NCBI RefSeq assembly: GCF_016904955.1
Contig: NZ_JADIKE010000036.1
Coordinates: forward strand, 324,021-388,020
Length of the DNA: 64,000 nt
Direction: 5' to 3'
Origin: Dyella flava
GTDB taxonomy: Bacteria > Pseudomonadota > Gammaproteobacteria > Xanthomonadales > Rhodanobacteraceae
A model generated the notes under the pieces. The model worked only from the letters and a program-made list of their open reading frames with translations, was not told where the DNA came from and did no database searches. A program made the translations under genes and the position numbers. Shown here piece after piece: positions 45,284 through 53,655 of the stretch. Position 1 is the stretch's first letter. Each line of letters begins with the position of its first letter.

Positions 45284-45444
45284 GAGCCTGCATGCGGTCT
45301 CTGAGTGACCCGCGTTGTTGTTGTGCAAATGCCAGGTGGTGGTGCGTGGCGCAGCGCTTGACTGGCTGTCAAGCCAAGCCTCGCGCCGCCGCATGGCATT
45401 TGCACGGCGGCAACGCGGGTTACTCAGAGATCGTATGCAGGCTC
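45284..45444. repeat. Long inverted repeat filling the fliL-fliM gap
   Basis: Arms of 51 bases at 45284-45334 and 45394-45444 pair with 7 mismatches; pairing continues inward with more gaps to a small apex CTTGAC-TGGCT-GTCAAG near 45357-45373. All seven mismatches are G-U pairs if the plus strand is the RNA, and A-C mismatches in the minus-strand operon mRNA. The right arm stops 4 bases before the fliL stop codon and the left arm stops a few bases before the fliM ribosome site. Confidence 0.9.
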
Positions 45445-45448
45445 TCAT

Positions 45449-45946
45449 CTACTGCATCACGAAGCTGGTGAAATACAGGGCATCGACATCCGGCTTGCCG
45501 GTTTTGTCGGACACGATCTTGCGTACGGCATCCAGCGCCTGGGCCTGCAACTTCTTCTTGCCGGCGGTATCGCTCAGGCCGGCATAGGTCTGGCTGCTGA
45601 ACAGCATCACCAGCGCGTTGCGGATGACCGGGTCGCTGTCTTTCATGGCTTGCACGGCGTTCTGATCGTGCGTCATCACGGTCACGCCTACTTGCAGGTA
45701 GCGCGTGGAATCCTGGTCCTGGAAATTCACCACGAAGGCCGGATCCAGCGGCAAGTAAAGTTCCGGTTTCGCGGCCTGTGCCGCCGCGCCCGTACCGGCA
45801 TGCGCCGTGCGCGGCTGTATCAGCAGATAGCCGCCGCCAGCCAACAGAACCAGCACCACGACGCCCAACACCATCAACAAACCCTTGCCACCCTTCTTCT
45901 TCGGGGCGGCGGACTCTGCTTCCTGAACACTCTCGGCGTTAGCCAT
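45449..45946 (-). CDS. fliL: Flagellar basal body-associated protein FliL
   Basis: 165 residues from ATG 45946 with a GAGG site. A charged N-terminus with KKKGGKG, one membrane helix (about 24-43), a flexible Ala-rich link and the periplasmic stomatin-like domain (LYLPLDPAFVVNF, YLQVGVTVMTHD, VIRNALVMLFSSQTYAGLSD, VDALYFTSFVMQ). It supports the stator around MS-ring/rod. A sigma-54 promoter lies about 70 bases upstream, making it the first gene of fliLMNOPQR-flhBA. Confidence 0.95.
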   Translation of the reverse strand: MANAESVQEAESAAPKKKGGKGLLMVLGVVVLVLLAGGGYLLIQPRTAHAGTGAAAQAAKPELYLPLDPAFVVNFQDQDSTRYLQVGVTVMTHDQNAVQAMKDSDPVIRNALVMLFSSQTYAGLSDTAGKKKLQAQALDAVRKIVSDKTGKPDVDALYFTSFVMQ

Positions 45947-46014
45947 GAACGACCTCAACTCCTGTGAATGCGAACATCCGCTTGCTCGGCGCAAGCTTGA
46001 TCTACAGGAGTTTT

Positions 46015-46030
46015 AGCAAGCGGCGTGCCA
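46015..46030 (-). promoter_or_regulatory. Sigma-54 promoter of the fliLMNOPQR operon
   Basis: On the minus strand TGGCACG-CCGC-TTGCT matches the sigma-54 consensus (TGGCACG-N4-TTGCW) at every defined position. Transcription would begin about 57 bases before the fliL ATG. FleQ, encoded upstream at 53656, is the expected activator. Confidence 0.82.
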
Positions 46031-46222
46031 TCGTTCGGAATCGCATGACGGCGCGGTTTTGCTAGGTTGCCTGGGTGGCGAACGGCGTTTTATTGACGCG
46101 CGACGGGAAGCAGGCGTGGCGGTGGTGTGGTGATTCCGTCAGCGCCGATGCACAGCGCATGCAACGCCACGATCCCGACGTGGCCGGGATCGATCAGGTA
46201 CGCGCGATGTTGCAGTGAGATA

Positions 46223-47527
46223 TCAGGCGAAGGCGTCGACCAGGCCGACCGCTACCCGCGTCAGCGTTTCCGCCGTCGAGCTGTCGCCGGTGTTATCCCC
46301 GTCGGCCGATGCTTGCCCACCGGAGCCGGACGATTGCTGTTGCTGACCGGCAAATTGCTGGCCGCCATGCTGGCCCACCGTGGTGTGGCCCAGCGACAGG
46401 CCCTGCCCGCCCAGCATCTGATTGAGCTGACCCAGTCCCTGCTGCACGGCGCTGGCGGTGGCCGCATGCTGCGTCATGAAGGAAACGTCGACGCGCCCAC
46501 CATGGTCCACGCTGATTTTGACGTCGAGCGGGCCCAGATCCTGCGGATTGAGGCGAATCTGCGCCTGTTTCACATCCTGCCCGCTGAGCCAGGTGACTTG
46601 CTGTCCCAGCTCTTTGGCAAAACCGGAGGAACCGACCGGCGCATTCACGCCGAGCGCATGTCCGCCTGTCGCATTCGTGCCAGTCGGTACGGCGACAGCG
46701 GCGGCATTGGCGATGCTGCTCAGCGCACTGAGATCCGGCGCCGCGCCAGCCGCGGTGTTGGTTGACGGCAACGCGCCAGCCGTCATCGAAGCGGCGTGAC
46801 TGGCCGCCGACAGCGTACCGGCAAAGCTTTGCGCGCCATCACTCGTGCTTTGCGTGGCCGCCGAACTGTCACTGGTACCGCTGCTTACTGAATTGCTGCC
46901 GCTGTCATCGGCATCGTTCTTTCCGCTCTCCGCATCACTCGACTTCTGCATGTTTGCGGCGAGGTTGCCGCCCACGCTATTGGCGTTGGACTGCACCGCA
47001 TTGATACCGCTCTCCTTGGTGTTGGCGCCGCCCTTGCCCCCAGACACTGCGGCCACCACCGCCGGTGGAAGCATCGGCGGCACGACACCCTGCGCCAGCT
47101 GCTGCGCGGTCTGCGCGCTGGTGGTTTGCGTGGCAGGCTTGGTACCGGATGGCGCCTTGCCGCTGCTGACGGCGTCAGCGGCCTTATCAATCAGACCCAA
47201 TACCGTGCTGACCAGCGAACCGGCACTGGTCGGGATGCTGAGGCTGTCACTGCTACTGTCCGCGCTGCTGCTTTGCGTCGCGTCGGCGCCGGACGATGCC
47301 ACACCCGACGCGCTGGCCTGCGCGCTGCCGGCGGCTTGCTGGTCATTGCCCTGATTGGCGTTCTGGTTCGCCGAATTCTGTGCATCATCAGACGCCGATT
47401 GCTGCTGTTGCGCGTTTTGCAGATGCGCGCCGAAAGCCGAGCTGCCGTTATGCGAACTCGGTGGCGCCGGGCTGGGAGCCGGTGCCGGGCTGACCACGGG
47501 AATGGCGGGTAACGGGCTGGCGCTCAT
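46223..47527 (-). CDS. fliK: Flagellar hook-length control protein FliK
   Basis: 434 residues. The N-terminal two thirds are low-complexity Ser/Ala/Gln/Asn (ruler region). The conserved hook domain is at about 325-410 (WLSGQDVKQAQIRLNPQDLGPLDVKISVDHGGRVDVSFMTQHAATASAVQQGLGQLNQML, partly quoted as LNPQDLGPLDVKI). It measures the hook and triggers the FlhB switch. The ATG at 47527 is chosen; a GTG 9 bases upstream is possible, and neither has a strong ribosome site. It is followed by 228 bases with the fliL promoter. Confidence 0.92.
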   Translation of the reverse strand: MSASPLPAIPVVSPAPAPSPAPPSSHNGSSAFGAHLQNAQQQQSASDDAQNSANQNANQGNDQQAAGSAQASASGVASSGADATQSSSADSSSDSLSIPTSAGSLVSTVLGLIDKAADAVSSGKAPSGTKPATQTTSAQTAQQLAQGVVPPMLPPAVVAAVSGGKGGANTKESGINAVQSNANSVGGNLAANMQKSSDAESGKNDADDSGSNSVSSGTSDSSAATQSTSDGAQSFAGTLSAASHAASMTAGALPSTNTAAGAAPDLSALSSIANAAAVAVPTGTNATGGHALGVNAPVGSSGFAKELGQQVTWLSGQDVKQAQIRLNPQDLGPLDVKISVDHGGRVDVSFMTQHAATASAVQQGLGQLNQMLGGQGLSLGHTTVGQHGGQQFAGQQQQSSGSGGQASADGDNTGDSSTAETLTRVAVGLVDAFA

Positions 47528-47648
47528 GCTCGACACTCATTCAATAAGGAAGGCTTCGACAGATCCCGCGCCGTGCAGCCACGCAGGACTTCCGCTCGCA
47601 ATACATGCCTCGTTGCAGCAAAAACCAAGCCAAGGCCGCAAGCGCCGC

Positions 47649-48083
47649 TCATGGCGTGCCGGCCCGGCGCGAGCGGTGCTGCATCCGCTCGTCCACTTCC
47701 GCTTGTTCCAGACGCTGCTCGCGCTGCTGCTCCTGCTGGCGAAAGCGCTCCACCACGTTATCCAGCGCGTTTTCGCGGGCATGCGCCTGCAGCCAGCGCT
47801 GGCGCGCGGCCTCCACCTGGCGCTGCAACCGCTCGATCAGCCGCTCCTGCTGGACGATGGCCTGGTCGATGCGTTCGACGAATTGTTGACGGTTGAGCAG
47901 CGCACTGACCGTCATGCCACCGTCGCCAAGGCGGTAATCGCGCCGGTACCGCCGGAGCTCCTCCAACTGCTGCTCAGCACCGGCAAGCTTTTGCTGCTGC
48001 TCGGCCATGCGCTGCAAGGCGTCTTTCTGGCGGCGCTGCGCCTGATCCACCGCTGGCTGTAGTCGCTCCGAGCGAGACGTCAT
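47649..48083 (-). CDS. fliJ: Flagellar export chaperone FliJ
   Basis: 144 residues, predicted as a long two-helix coiled coil rich in Gln/Arg/Glu (QRRQKDALQRMAEQQQKLAG, ERLIERLQRQVEAARQRWLQ). It fits FliJ, the stalk-like escort of the export ATPase, in both length and place after fliI. An inverted repeat lies between it and fliI. Confidence 0.9.
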   Translation of the reverse strand: MTSRSERLQPAVDQAQRRQKDALQRMAEQQQKLAGAEQQLEELRRYRRDYRLGDGGMTVSALLNRQQFVERIDQAIVQQERLIERLQRQVEAARQRWLQAHARENALDNVVERFRQQEQQREQRLEQAEVDERMQHRSRRAGTP

Positions 48084-48100
48084 GAGAGCGCCTTAAGAGA

Positions 48101-48245
48101 GAGTGGAGAGGAGTGAGAAGTGAGAGTGGCGAGCTCGGGGGCTGAAGCCTTCGGGAAAGCCCCTGCGGAGCCAACCTGACTCAAGGGCTTTTCAGAGTGC
48201 TGCGGGCTGTCAAGCTTTTCTCTCACTTCTCACTCCTCTCCACTC
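48101..48245. repeat. Inverted repeat pair of the GAGTGGAGAGGAGTGAG family, copy B
   Basis: Exact 26-base arms at 48101-48126 and 48220-48245 enclose 93 bases in the fliI-fliJ gap. The right arm overlaps the fliI stop codon, so the last fliI codons (E-K-stop) are written by the repeat. Confidence 0.9.
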
Positions 48246-49611
48246 ACTTCTCGTCCTTCCCTACGAGTTCCGCCAGGCGCTCCTGCGCCGAGCGCAGCGC
48301 CATCGGCTCATCGACCTCCTGCTGGAGGAAGCGGGCCAGGCGTGGCCACATGGCGATGGCCTGGTCGACTTGCGGATCCGAGCCTTTTTGATAGGCGCCG
48401 ACCGCGATCAGGTCTTTACGCTGGCTGTAGGCCGAATAGATCTGCCGGAAGCGCTGCGCGGCGCGCATCTGTTCCTTGCTGACTACGGCGGGCATGACAC
48501 GGCTGATCGAGGCCTCAATATCGATGGCGGGGTAATGGCCGGCTTCGGCCAAATCACGCGACAACACGATATGGCCGTCCAGAATCGCACGCGACGCGTC
48601 GGCGATAGGATCATGGCGATGGTCATCGCCTTCGGTGAGCACGGTGTAGAACGCGGTGATTGAACCGCGCCCTTCCGCATCGTTGCCGGCGCGCTCGACC
48701 AGCGCGGGCAGCAAGGCGAAGACCGAGGGCGGATAACCCTTGGTCGCCGGCGGCTCGCCGATCGCCAACGCAATCTCGCGCTGGGCTTGTGCATAACGCG
48801 TCAACGAATCCATCAACAGCAACACGCGCTGGCCGCGATCACGGAACCACTCGGCGATCGCCGTGGCGTATTGCGCACCGCGCAGACGCTTCAAGGGCGG
48901 TGCGTCGGCCGGCGCGGCGACGATCACGGCGCGCTCGCGCCCTTCATGGCCCAGCGTCTGCTCGACGAATTCCTTTACTTCGCGGCCGCGCTCGCCAATC
49001 AGCCCGACCACCACCACGTCAGCATCGGTGTAACGCGTCATCATGCCGAGCAAAGTGGATTTGCCCACGCCGGAACCGGCGAACAGGCCGATACGCTGGC
49101 CACGGCCAACGGTCAGCAAGGCATTGATCGCGCGCACGCCGGTATCCAGCGGGGTGTCGATCGGTTTGCGCGCCATCGGGTTGATCGGTTCGCGCTTGAG
49201 TGCGGCGTGACTGTCCGCACCGAGCGGACCTTCGCCATCCAGCGGCACACCGTCTGCGCCTACGACGCGTCCCAGCAAAGCTTCACCGACCGGCAAGCCG
49301 CCGATACGCGAGCAAGGCCGCACGCGTGCATTGGGCAACACGCCATGCATTTCGGTGACCGGCATCAACAACAGGCGTTCGTCGGCAAAACCGACCACTT
49401 CGGTATCCAGCTGCGTGCCATCGGCCGCATCGACCAGACAGCGTGAACCCAGCGGCGCTTCGCAGCCTTCGGCCTCCAGCGTGAGTCCGACCACGCGGCG
49501 CAGACGTCCTTCCACGGTCAACATCGACGCGGCATGCGCACGCTGCGCACGGCGTGCCAGCTGCTGTCGCCAGCGTTGCTGCCGTGCCTGCGTCGCCGCT
49601 TCGGGGTTCAC
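48244..49611 (-). CDS. fliI: Flagellar export ATPase FliI
   Basis: 455 residues. An N-terminal FliH-binding segment and beta barrel (to about 100) precede the RecA-like core with Walker A GSGVGKST at 179-186, [49 protein letters not shown] (in part) and the C-terminal helical domain. It energises unfolding and release of export substrates. Its start overlaps fliH by four bases. Confidence 0.97.
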   Translation of the reverse strand: MNPEAATQARQQRWRQQLARRAQRAHAASMLTVEGRLRRVVGLTLEAEGCEAPLGSRCLVDAADGTQLDTEVVGFADERLLLMPVTEMHGVLPNARVRPCSRIGGLPVGEALLGRVVGADGVPLDGEGPLGADSHAALKREPINPMARKPIDTPLDTGVRAINALLTVGRGQRIGLFAGSGVGKSTLLGMMTRYTDADVVVVGLIGERGREVKEFVEQTLGHEGRERAVIVAAPADAPPLKRLRGAQYATAIAEWFRDRGQRVLLLMDSLTRYAQAQREIALAIGEPPATKGYPPSVFALLPALVERAGNDAEGRGSITAFYTVLTEGDDHRHDPIADASRAILDGHIVLSRDLAEAGHYPAIDIEASISRVMPAVVSKEQMRAAQRFRQIYSAYSQRKDLIAVGAYQKGSDPQVDQAIAMWPRLARFLQQEVDEPMALRSAQERLAELVGKDEK

Positions 49612-50252
49612 GCAGAAACCTCTTCTTCGCCGTCATCCAGATCGTCGCCCAACACGGCATCGACGACAGCCGCAAGCCGCGTCGAGACACGCGCATCGAG
49701 GCGCGAACGTTGGCTTTCCAGCACGCAGTCGCCACGGTTTAAGGCGGGATTCGCGCCAAAACGCCAATGGGTTTCCGCCGCACCAAGCTGATGCAGCAGG
49801 TCCAGGTCGCCGGGATTGACCCACACACGCAACTCGCGCGTGGCGGAAGGCAAGGCCGCCGCGGCCTGACGCACAGTCAGCTCGATCAACGAGGGATCGA
49901 GCTGCAGTTCGCGGCCGACTACGCGTTGCGCGATGACCGTGGCAAGCAAGGCCAGCTCACGCTCGGTGGCATCGTCGAACTGGATCAGCGGACGCGCGGC
50001 AGCGGCGCAGATGGCATCGAATCGCGCCAGGCGTTCGTCCAGTTCCTGTTTCGCGGCGGCACGGCCTTCGGCAAGTCCGGCGGCGTAGCCTTCTTCGCGT
50101 GCCTGGCGTTCGATTTCCTCGAGTTCGAAAATAGTGGGGCCTGGCGGTGCAGCGGGCTCCGGATCAGGTTCCGCGGCAGGCGCGGCGCCGACGATGGGTG
50201 GTTCCCAGCGGTCGTAGATGGAGATGGTTTCGCGGGAGAGGACGCCGGGCAT
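49608..50252 (-). CDS. fliH: Flagellar export ATPase regulator FliH
   Basis: 214 residues. A Trp-containing N-terminus ([10 protein letters not shown]) and a Pro-rich stretch lead to the Ala/Gly/Glu helix with G-x3-G steps ([25 protein letters not shown] in part), then the C-terminal FliI-binding domain with [14 protein letters not shown] and [10 protein letters not shown]. It anchors FliI to the C-ring and export gate. Confidence 0.94.
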   Translation of the reverse strand: MPGVLSRETISIYDRWEPPIVGAAPAAEPDPEPAAPPGPTIFELEEIERQAREEGYAAGLAEGRAAAKQELDERLARFDAICAAAARPLIQFDDATERELALLATVIAQRVVGRELQLDPSLIELTVRQAAAALPSATRELRVWVNPGDLDLLHQLGAAETHWRFGANPALNRGDCVLESQRSRLDARVSTRLAAVVDAVLGDDLDDGEEEVSA

Positions 50253-50278
50253 CAGTGCACCTCACGCTCAAAATTAAA

Positions 50279-50435
50279 CTCCCTCTCCCCGGAGGGGAGA
50301 GGGGCGGGGTGAGGGGGCAACCTCGCGGCAGACTTTGTTGCTGCGCTGGAGATCGAGAAGGCACCACAACATGAGCGTGGAGTGCGAGGCAAGCGCGGCC
50401 CCTCACCCCGACCCTCTCCCCGAAGGGGAGAGGGA
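50279..50435. repeat. Paired inverted repeat (REPIN-like), copy 5
   Basis: The left unit (50279-50316) and the right unit (about 50398-50435) face each other in the fliG-fliH gap. The inner part begins GCAACCTCGCGG, so the centre is inverted relative to copies 2-4. Confidence 0.85.
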
Positions 50436-50472
50436 GATTTGGTTTGAGGGAGCTGGAAAGTAACGCTCGCCA

Positions 50473-51486
50473 TCACACAAACTCATCGCCGCTGGCGGTA
50501 AGGCTGATCTGCCCCGCATCCGCCAGCTTGCGTGCAATGCCGAGCACTTCTTTCTGTGCGGCATCCACTTCGCTGAGCTTGACCGGGCCTTTCACTTCCA
50601 GGTCGTCGCGCAGCATGTCGGCGGCGCGCTTGGACATGTTGGCGAAGATCTTTTCGCGCACAGCCGGTTCCGAACCCTTCAACGCCACGATCAGGCGCGC
50701 CGACGGCACTTCGCGCAACAGTGTCTGCATGCTGCGGTCGTCGAGCTCTGCGAGATCTTCGAACACGAACATCAGCTCTTCGATCTTGTTGCTGAGGCTG
50801 GCGTCCTGGCTGCGGATGGCGCTCATCAGCTCGGTTTCGCGCGAGGTTTCCATCGCATTGAGGATGTTCGCCGCCGCCTTCAGACCCCCGACGGTGGCGG
50901 ACTTGAGCTTGGACGAGGTGCCGGAGAATTGGCGCTCCATAATCTCGTCCAGTTCATTCAGCGCCTGCGGCTGTACACCGTCGAGGTTGGCGATGCGCAT
51001 CACCGCATCGCTGCGCGTGCGTGCCGGCAGGTAGCCGATCACCTCGGCAGCCTGGTCGGGTTCCAGATGCGCCAGCACCAACGCGATGATCTGCGGATGT
51101 TCCATGCCGATCATCTCGGCAATGGCGCGGCTTTCCATCCACTTCAGCGATTCCAGCCCCTTGGTGGAGCGGCCGAGCAGGATGCGGTCGATCAGGCTGC
51201 CGGCCTTGGTTTCGCCCAACGCGTTGACCAGCATCTTGCGAATGTATTCCTCGGTGCCGACGCCAAGCGCCGTCTGACGGCCGATGTCGTCGTTGAGGCG
51301 GTTGAGCACGACCTCGACCTGATCGCGCGAAACATTGGTCAATGTCGCCATTGCCGTGCCGACGGCTTGCACGTCGCGCGCGCTCAGGTGCTTGAGCACT
51401 TCAGCCGCATCCTGTTCGCCGAGCGTCAGCAACAGGATGGCCGCGCGCTGTGCGCCGCTGAGAAGACTGCCTTGCTCAGCCGCCAT
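50473..51486 (-). CDS. fliG: Flagellar motor switch protein FliG
   Basis: 337 residues with the three ARM-like domains. The N-terminal FliF-binding domain (GAQRAAILLLTLGEQDAAEVLKHLS, in part), the middle EHPQ motif in MEHPQIIALVLAHL, and the C-terminal torque helix with charged residues (DDRSMQTLLREV and SKRAADMLRDDLEVKGPV, in part) are all intact. It overlaps the fliF stop by 11 bases. Confidence 0.97.
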   Translation of the reverse strand: MAAEQGSLLSGAQRAAILLLTLGEQDAAEVLKHLSARDVQAVGTAMATLTNVSRDQVEVVLNRLNDDIGRQTALGVGTEEYIRKMLVNALGETKAGSLIDRILLGRSTKGLESLKWMESRAIAEMIGMEHPQIIALVLAHLEPDQAAEVIGYLPARTRSDAVMRIANLDGVQPQALNELDEIMERQFSGTSSKLKSATVGGLKAAANILNAMETSRETELMSAIRSQDASLSNKIEELMFVFEDLAELDDRSMQTLLREVPSARLIVALKGSEPAVREKIFANMSKRAADMLRDDLEVKGPVKLSEVDAAQKEVLGIARKLADAGQISLTASGDEFV

Positions 51487-53170
51487 CGTCGCCTACCCAG
51501 TTCATCACAACCTGTGCCACTTGCTTGGGGTTTTCCTGCACGAGCTTGCGCGCCAGACCGATCTTCTGCTCGTACGCCATGCTCTGAATCTGTGGTGAGG
51601 TGATGCGCACCTTGTCTTCGCGTTCGTCGCGATCGTCGTCGTTGATGCGCACCGACACGGTGGGGATCGGGCCGGCCAGCGCCGGCATCGGTTCCGGCGC
51701 GCGCAACAGGCCCTTGAGCATTGGCTTCAACAGACCGAAGGCAATCAGCAGCGCAATCAGGATGCCGGCGCCTTGCTTGATCAGGTCGAGCATGCCCGGG
51801 CGCTGCCAGAACGGCTCGCTCACCGGCGTATCGTCGACCGGCGGAGCGGAGAACGCCTGATTGATCACGCTGACGCTGTCACCGCGTTGCGCGTCGAAGC
51901 CCACGACATTCTTGGTGAGATCGGTCAGGTGTTGCAGTTCCTGCGTGGTGAGCGGAATGCTCTTGCCCTTGCCATCCGGCGCGGGCATGTTGTCGACCAC
52001 CACGGCTACGGTCAGACGCACCAGGCGGCCGGCTGGATCGCTTACATGACTGATGGTGCGACCCAGTTCGTAGTTGCGCGTGGAGCTGGATGAGCTGTCG
52101 GTCGGGGTGTTCTTGGAAGTGTTCGCCGCAGTCGCCGTCGTGGGATTCGCCGCCGGGGGCGTACCGGCATTCGGCTTGGCGGCAGTCGGTTGTGCGACCG
52201 TGTTCGGCGGCTGGTTGCTAAGCGCACCGGCAACGCCGCCGGCCGCGTCGTCCTGCTTCTGTTCGGTGCTGGTTTGTTCGCTGCGCAGAGCCGGGTTGGC
52301 GCTGTCGTAGCTTTCGCTGGCTTTTTCAGTCTGGCTGAAATCCAGATCGACATCGACCTGTGCACGCACGCGTCCTTGTCCGACCAGCGGGGTCAGCAGG
52401 TCTTCGATGCGTTGCGCGTAGCTGTTTTCCATGCGCGTCGCCAGGCGCATGCGCGTATCGCCTACCGCGCCGGGACTGTCGGGATCGGAATTGGTCAACA
52501 AATTGCCTTGCTGATCGACTACCGACACCTGCGTGGGATCCAGGTCCGGCACGCTGGACGAGACCAGGTGCACGATGGCGGCGACCTGGCTGCTGTCGAG
52601 CTGGCGGCCCGGATAAAGCGTCAACAGCACCGAGGCGCTGGCCGGGTGGTTATCGCGGATAAAGGCCGACGGCTTGGGCAAGGCCAGGTGCACGCGTGCG
52701 GCACGCACGAATTGCAGACCGGCGATGGTGTTGCCCAGATCGGTTTCGAGCATTTCCTGGTAGTGCGTGCTTTCGGCCAGATCGCTCATGCCGAACGGCG
52801 AATCGCTCTGCGGCATGGTGGCCCCGGCGGTGCTGCCTTGCGGCAGGCCCTGGCTGGCCAGACGCAGGCGGGTGTCCGCCAGCACATCGGCGGGTACGGA
52901 AATCGACGCGCCGTCCGCACCAAGGCGGTACGGGGTGTTGCTGGTCTGCAAGGCCTGGGTGACCGCGGCCGCATCTTTCGGATCGAGTCCCGCATACAGC
53001 AAGGCGAAGTTGGGACCGCGGGACCACAACACGATCGCCACGCCCAAGGCCACGGCTGCCGCAACGCCGACCAGCAAGAGCAGCAAACGCGTCATCGGAT
53101 TGCTCAACAGACTCTTGAGCGAGTCCATGCGCGTCGCGTTGTTGGTGGTGGCTACCGTGTTTTCGGCCAT
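51476..53170 (-). CDS. fliF: Flagellar MS-ring protein FliF
   Basis: 564 residues. Membrane helices at about 28-50 and 450-468 flank the large periplasmic ring-building part (FALLYAGLDPKDAAAVTQAL, SASVLLTLYPGRQLDSSQVAAIVHLVSSSVPDLDP, partly quoted) and an Ala/Thr/Asn-rich loop. The C-terminus (VRKLVQENPKQVAQVVMNWVGDDG-like end) binds FliG. It nucleates the flagellum. Confidence 0.97.
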   Translation of the reverse strand: MAENTVATTNNATRMDSLKSLLSNPMTRLLLLLVGVAAAVALGVAIVLWSRGPNFALLYAGLDPKDAAAVTQALQTSNTPYRLGADGASISVPADVLADTRLRLASQGLPQGSTAGATMPQSDSPFGMSDLAESTHYQEMLETDLGNTIAGLQFVRAARVHLALPKPSAFIRDNHPASASVLLTLYPGRQLDSSQVAAIVHLVSSSVPDLDPTQVSVVDQQGNLLTNSDPDSPGAVGDTRMRLATRMENSYAQRIEDLLTPLVGQGRVRAQVDVDLDFSQTEKASESYDSANPALRSEQTSTEQKQDDAAGGVAGALSNQPPNTVAQPTAAKPNAGTPPAANPTTATAANTSKNTPTDSSSSSTRNYELGRTISHVSDPAGRLVRLTVAVVVDNMPAPDGKGKSIPLTTQELQHLTDLTKNVVGFDAQRGDSVSVINQAFSAPPVDDTPVSEPFWQRPGMLDLIKQGAGILIALLIAFGLLKPMLKGLLRAPEPMPALAGPIPTVSVRINDDDRDEREDKVRITSPQIQSMAYEQKIGLARKLVQENPKQVAQVVMNWVGDDGG

Positions 53171-53178
53171 GGCTTTCT

Positions 53179-53270
53179 AGGAGTGAGGGGAGAGGAGTGA
53201 GAAGTGAGAGACGATGAGCAACGGCAAAGGCAAAAGTGTTCGATCTCCTGTTTCTCGCTCCCCTCGCTTG
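53179..53270. repeat. Inverted repeat pair of the GAGTGGAGAGGAGTGAG family, copy C (decayed)
   Basis: The left arm at 53179-53210 keeps AGGAGTGAGGGGAGAGGAGTGAG (in part) while the right arm (about 53244-53270, TCTCCTGTTTCTCGCTCCCC) is degenerate. It lies in the fliE-fliF gap. Confidence 0.65.
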
Positions 53271-53283
53271 ACCTTGCGCTCTT

Positions 53284-53619
53284 TTACACGGGCATGTTCA
53301 TGATCGTGGTGTATGCATCCGTGAGCTTGTTGCGGATTTCGACCAGGCCACGGAATGCCAGGTCCGCTTTCTGGCCGGCAATCGATGTCTTGACGATGTC
53401 GGCACCCGGATCGCCACGGTCGAAAGCATCGGACTGCGCCTGCGCTTCGTTCTGCTGCGAGGCCACGGCATTGATGGATTGCTTGAACAGGGTGCTGAAA
53501 TCCACGTTCGGCGCGGCACCCGAGGCGGATGACGGCGCTGCGGTGGGCAATGCTCCGCTTGCTTGCGCACCAAGGGCACGCATCTGGGAGAGCACACTGT
53601 TGACGTCAAACTGGCTCAT
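53284..53619 (-). CDS. fliE: Flagellar hook-basal body protein FliE
   Basis: 111 residues. The C-terminal FliE core is clear: VDFSTLFKQSINAVASQQNEAQAQSDAFDRGDPGADIVK (in part) and LAFRGLVEIRNKLTDAYTTIMNMPV at the end. It joins the MS ring to the rod. It is the first gene after the sigma-54 promoter inside fleQ and leads the fliEFGHIJK operon. Confidence 0.96.
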   Translation of the reverse strand: MSQFDVNSVLSQMRALGAQASGALPTAAPSSASGAAPNVDFSTLFKQSINAVASQQNEAQAQSDAFDRGDPGADIVKTSIAGQKADLAFRGLVEIRNKLTDAYTTIMNMPV

Positions 53620-53655
53620 GTCGGTTTTCCAACGCTTGATAGGCTTTGAGGTGCT

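Noticed and set aside
46171-46191. GATCCCG/CGGGATC hairpin after fliK as a rho-independent terminator
   Set aside because: The 7-bp stem has no T run on either side, so I do not call it a terminator.
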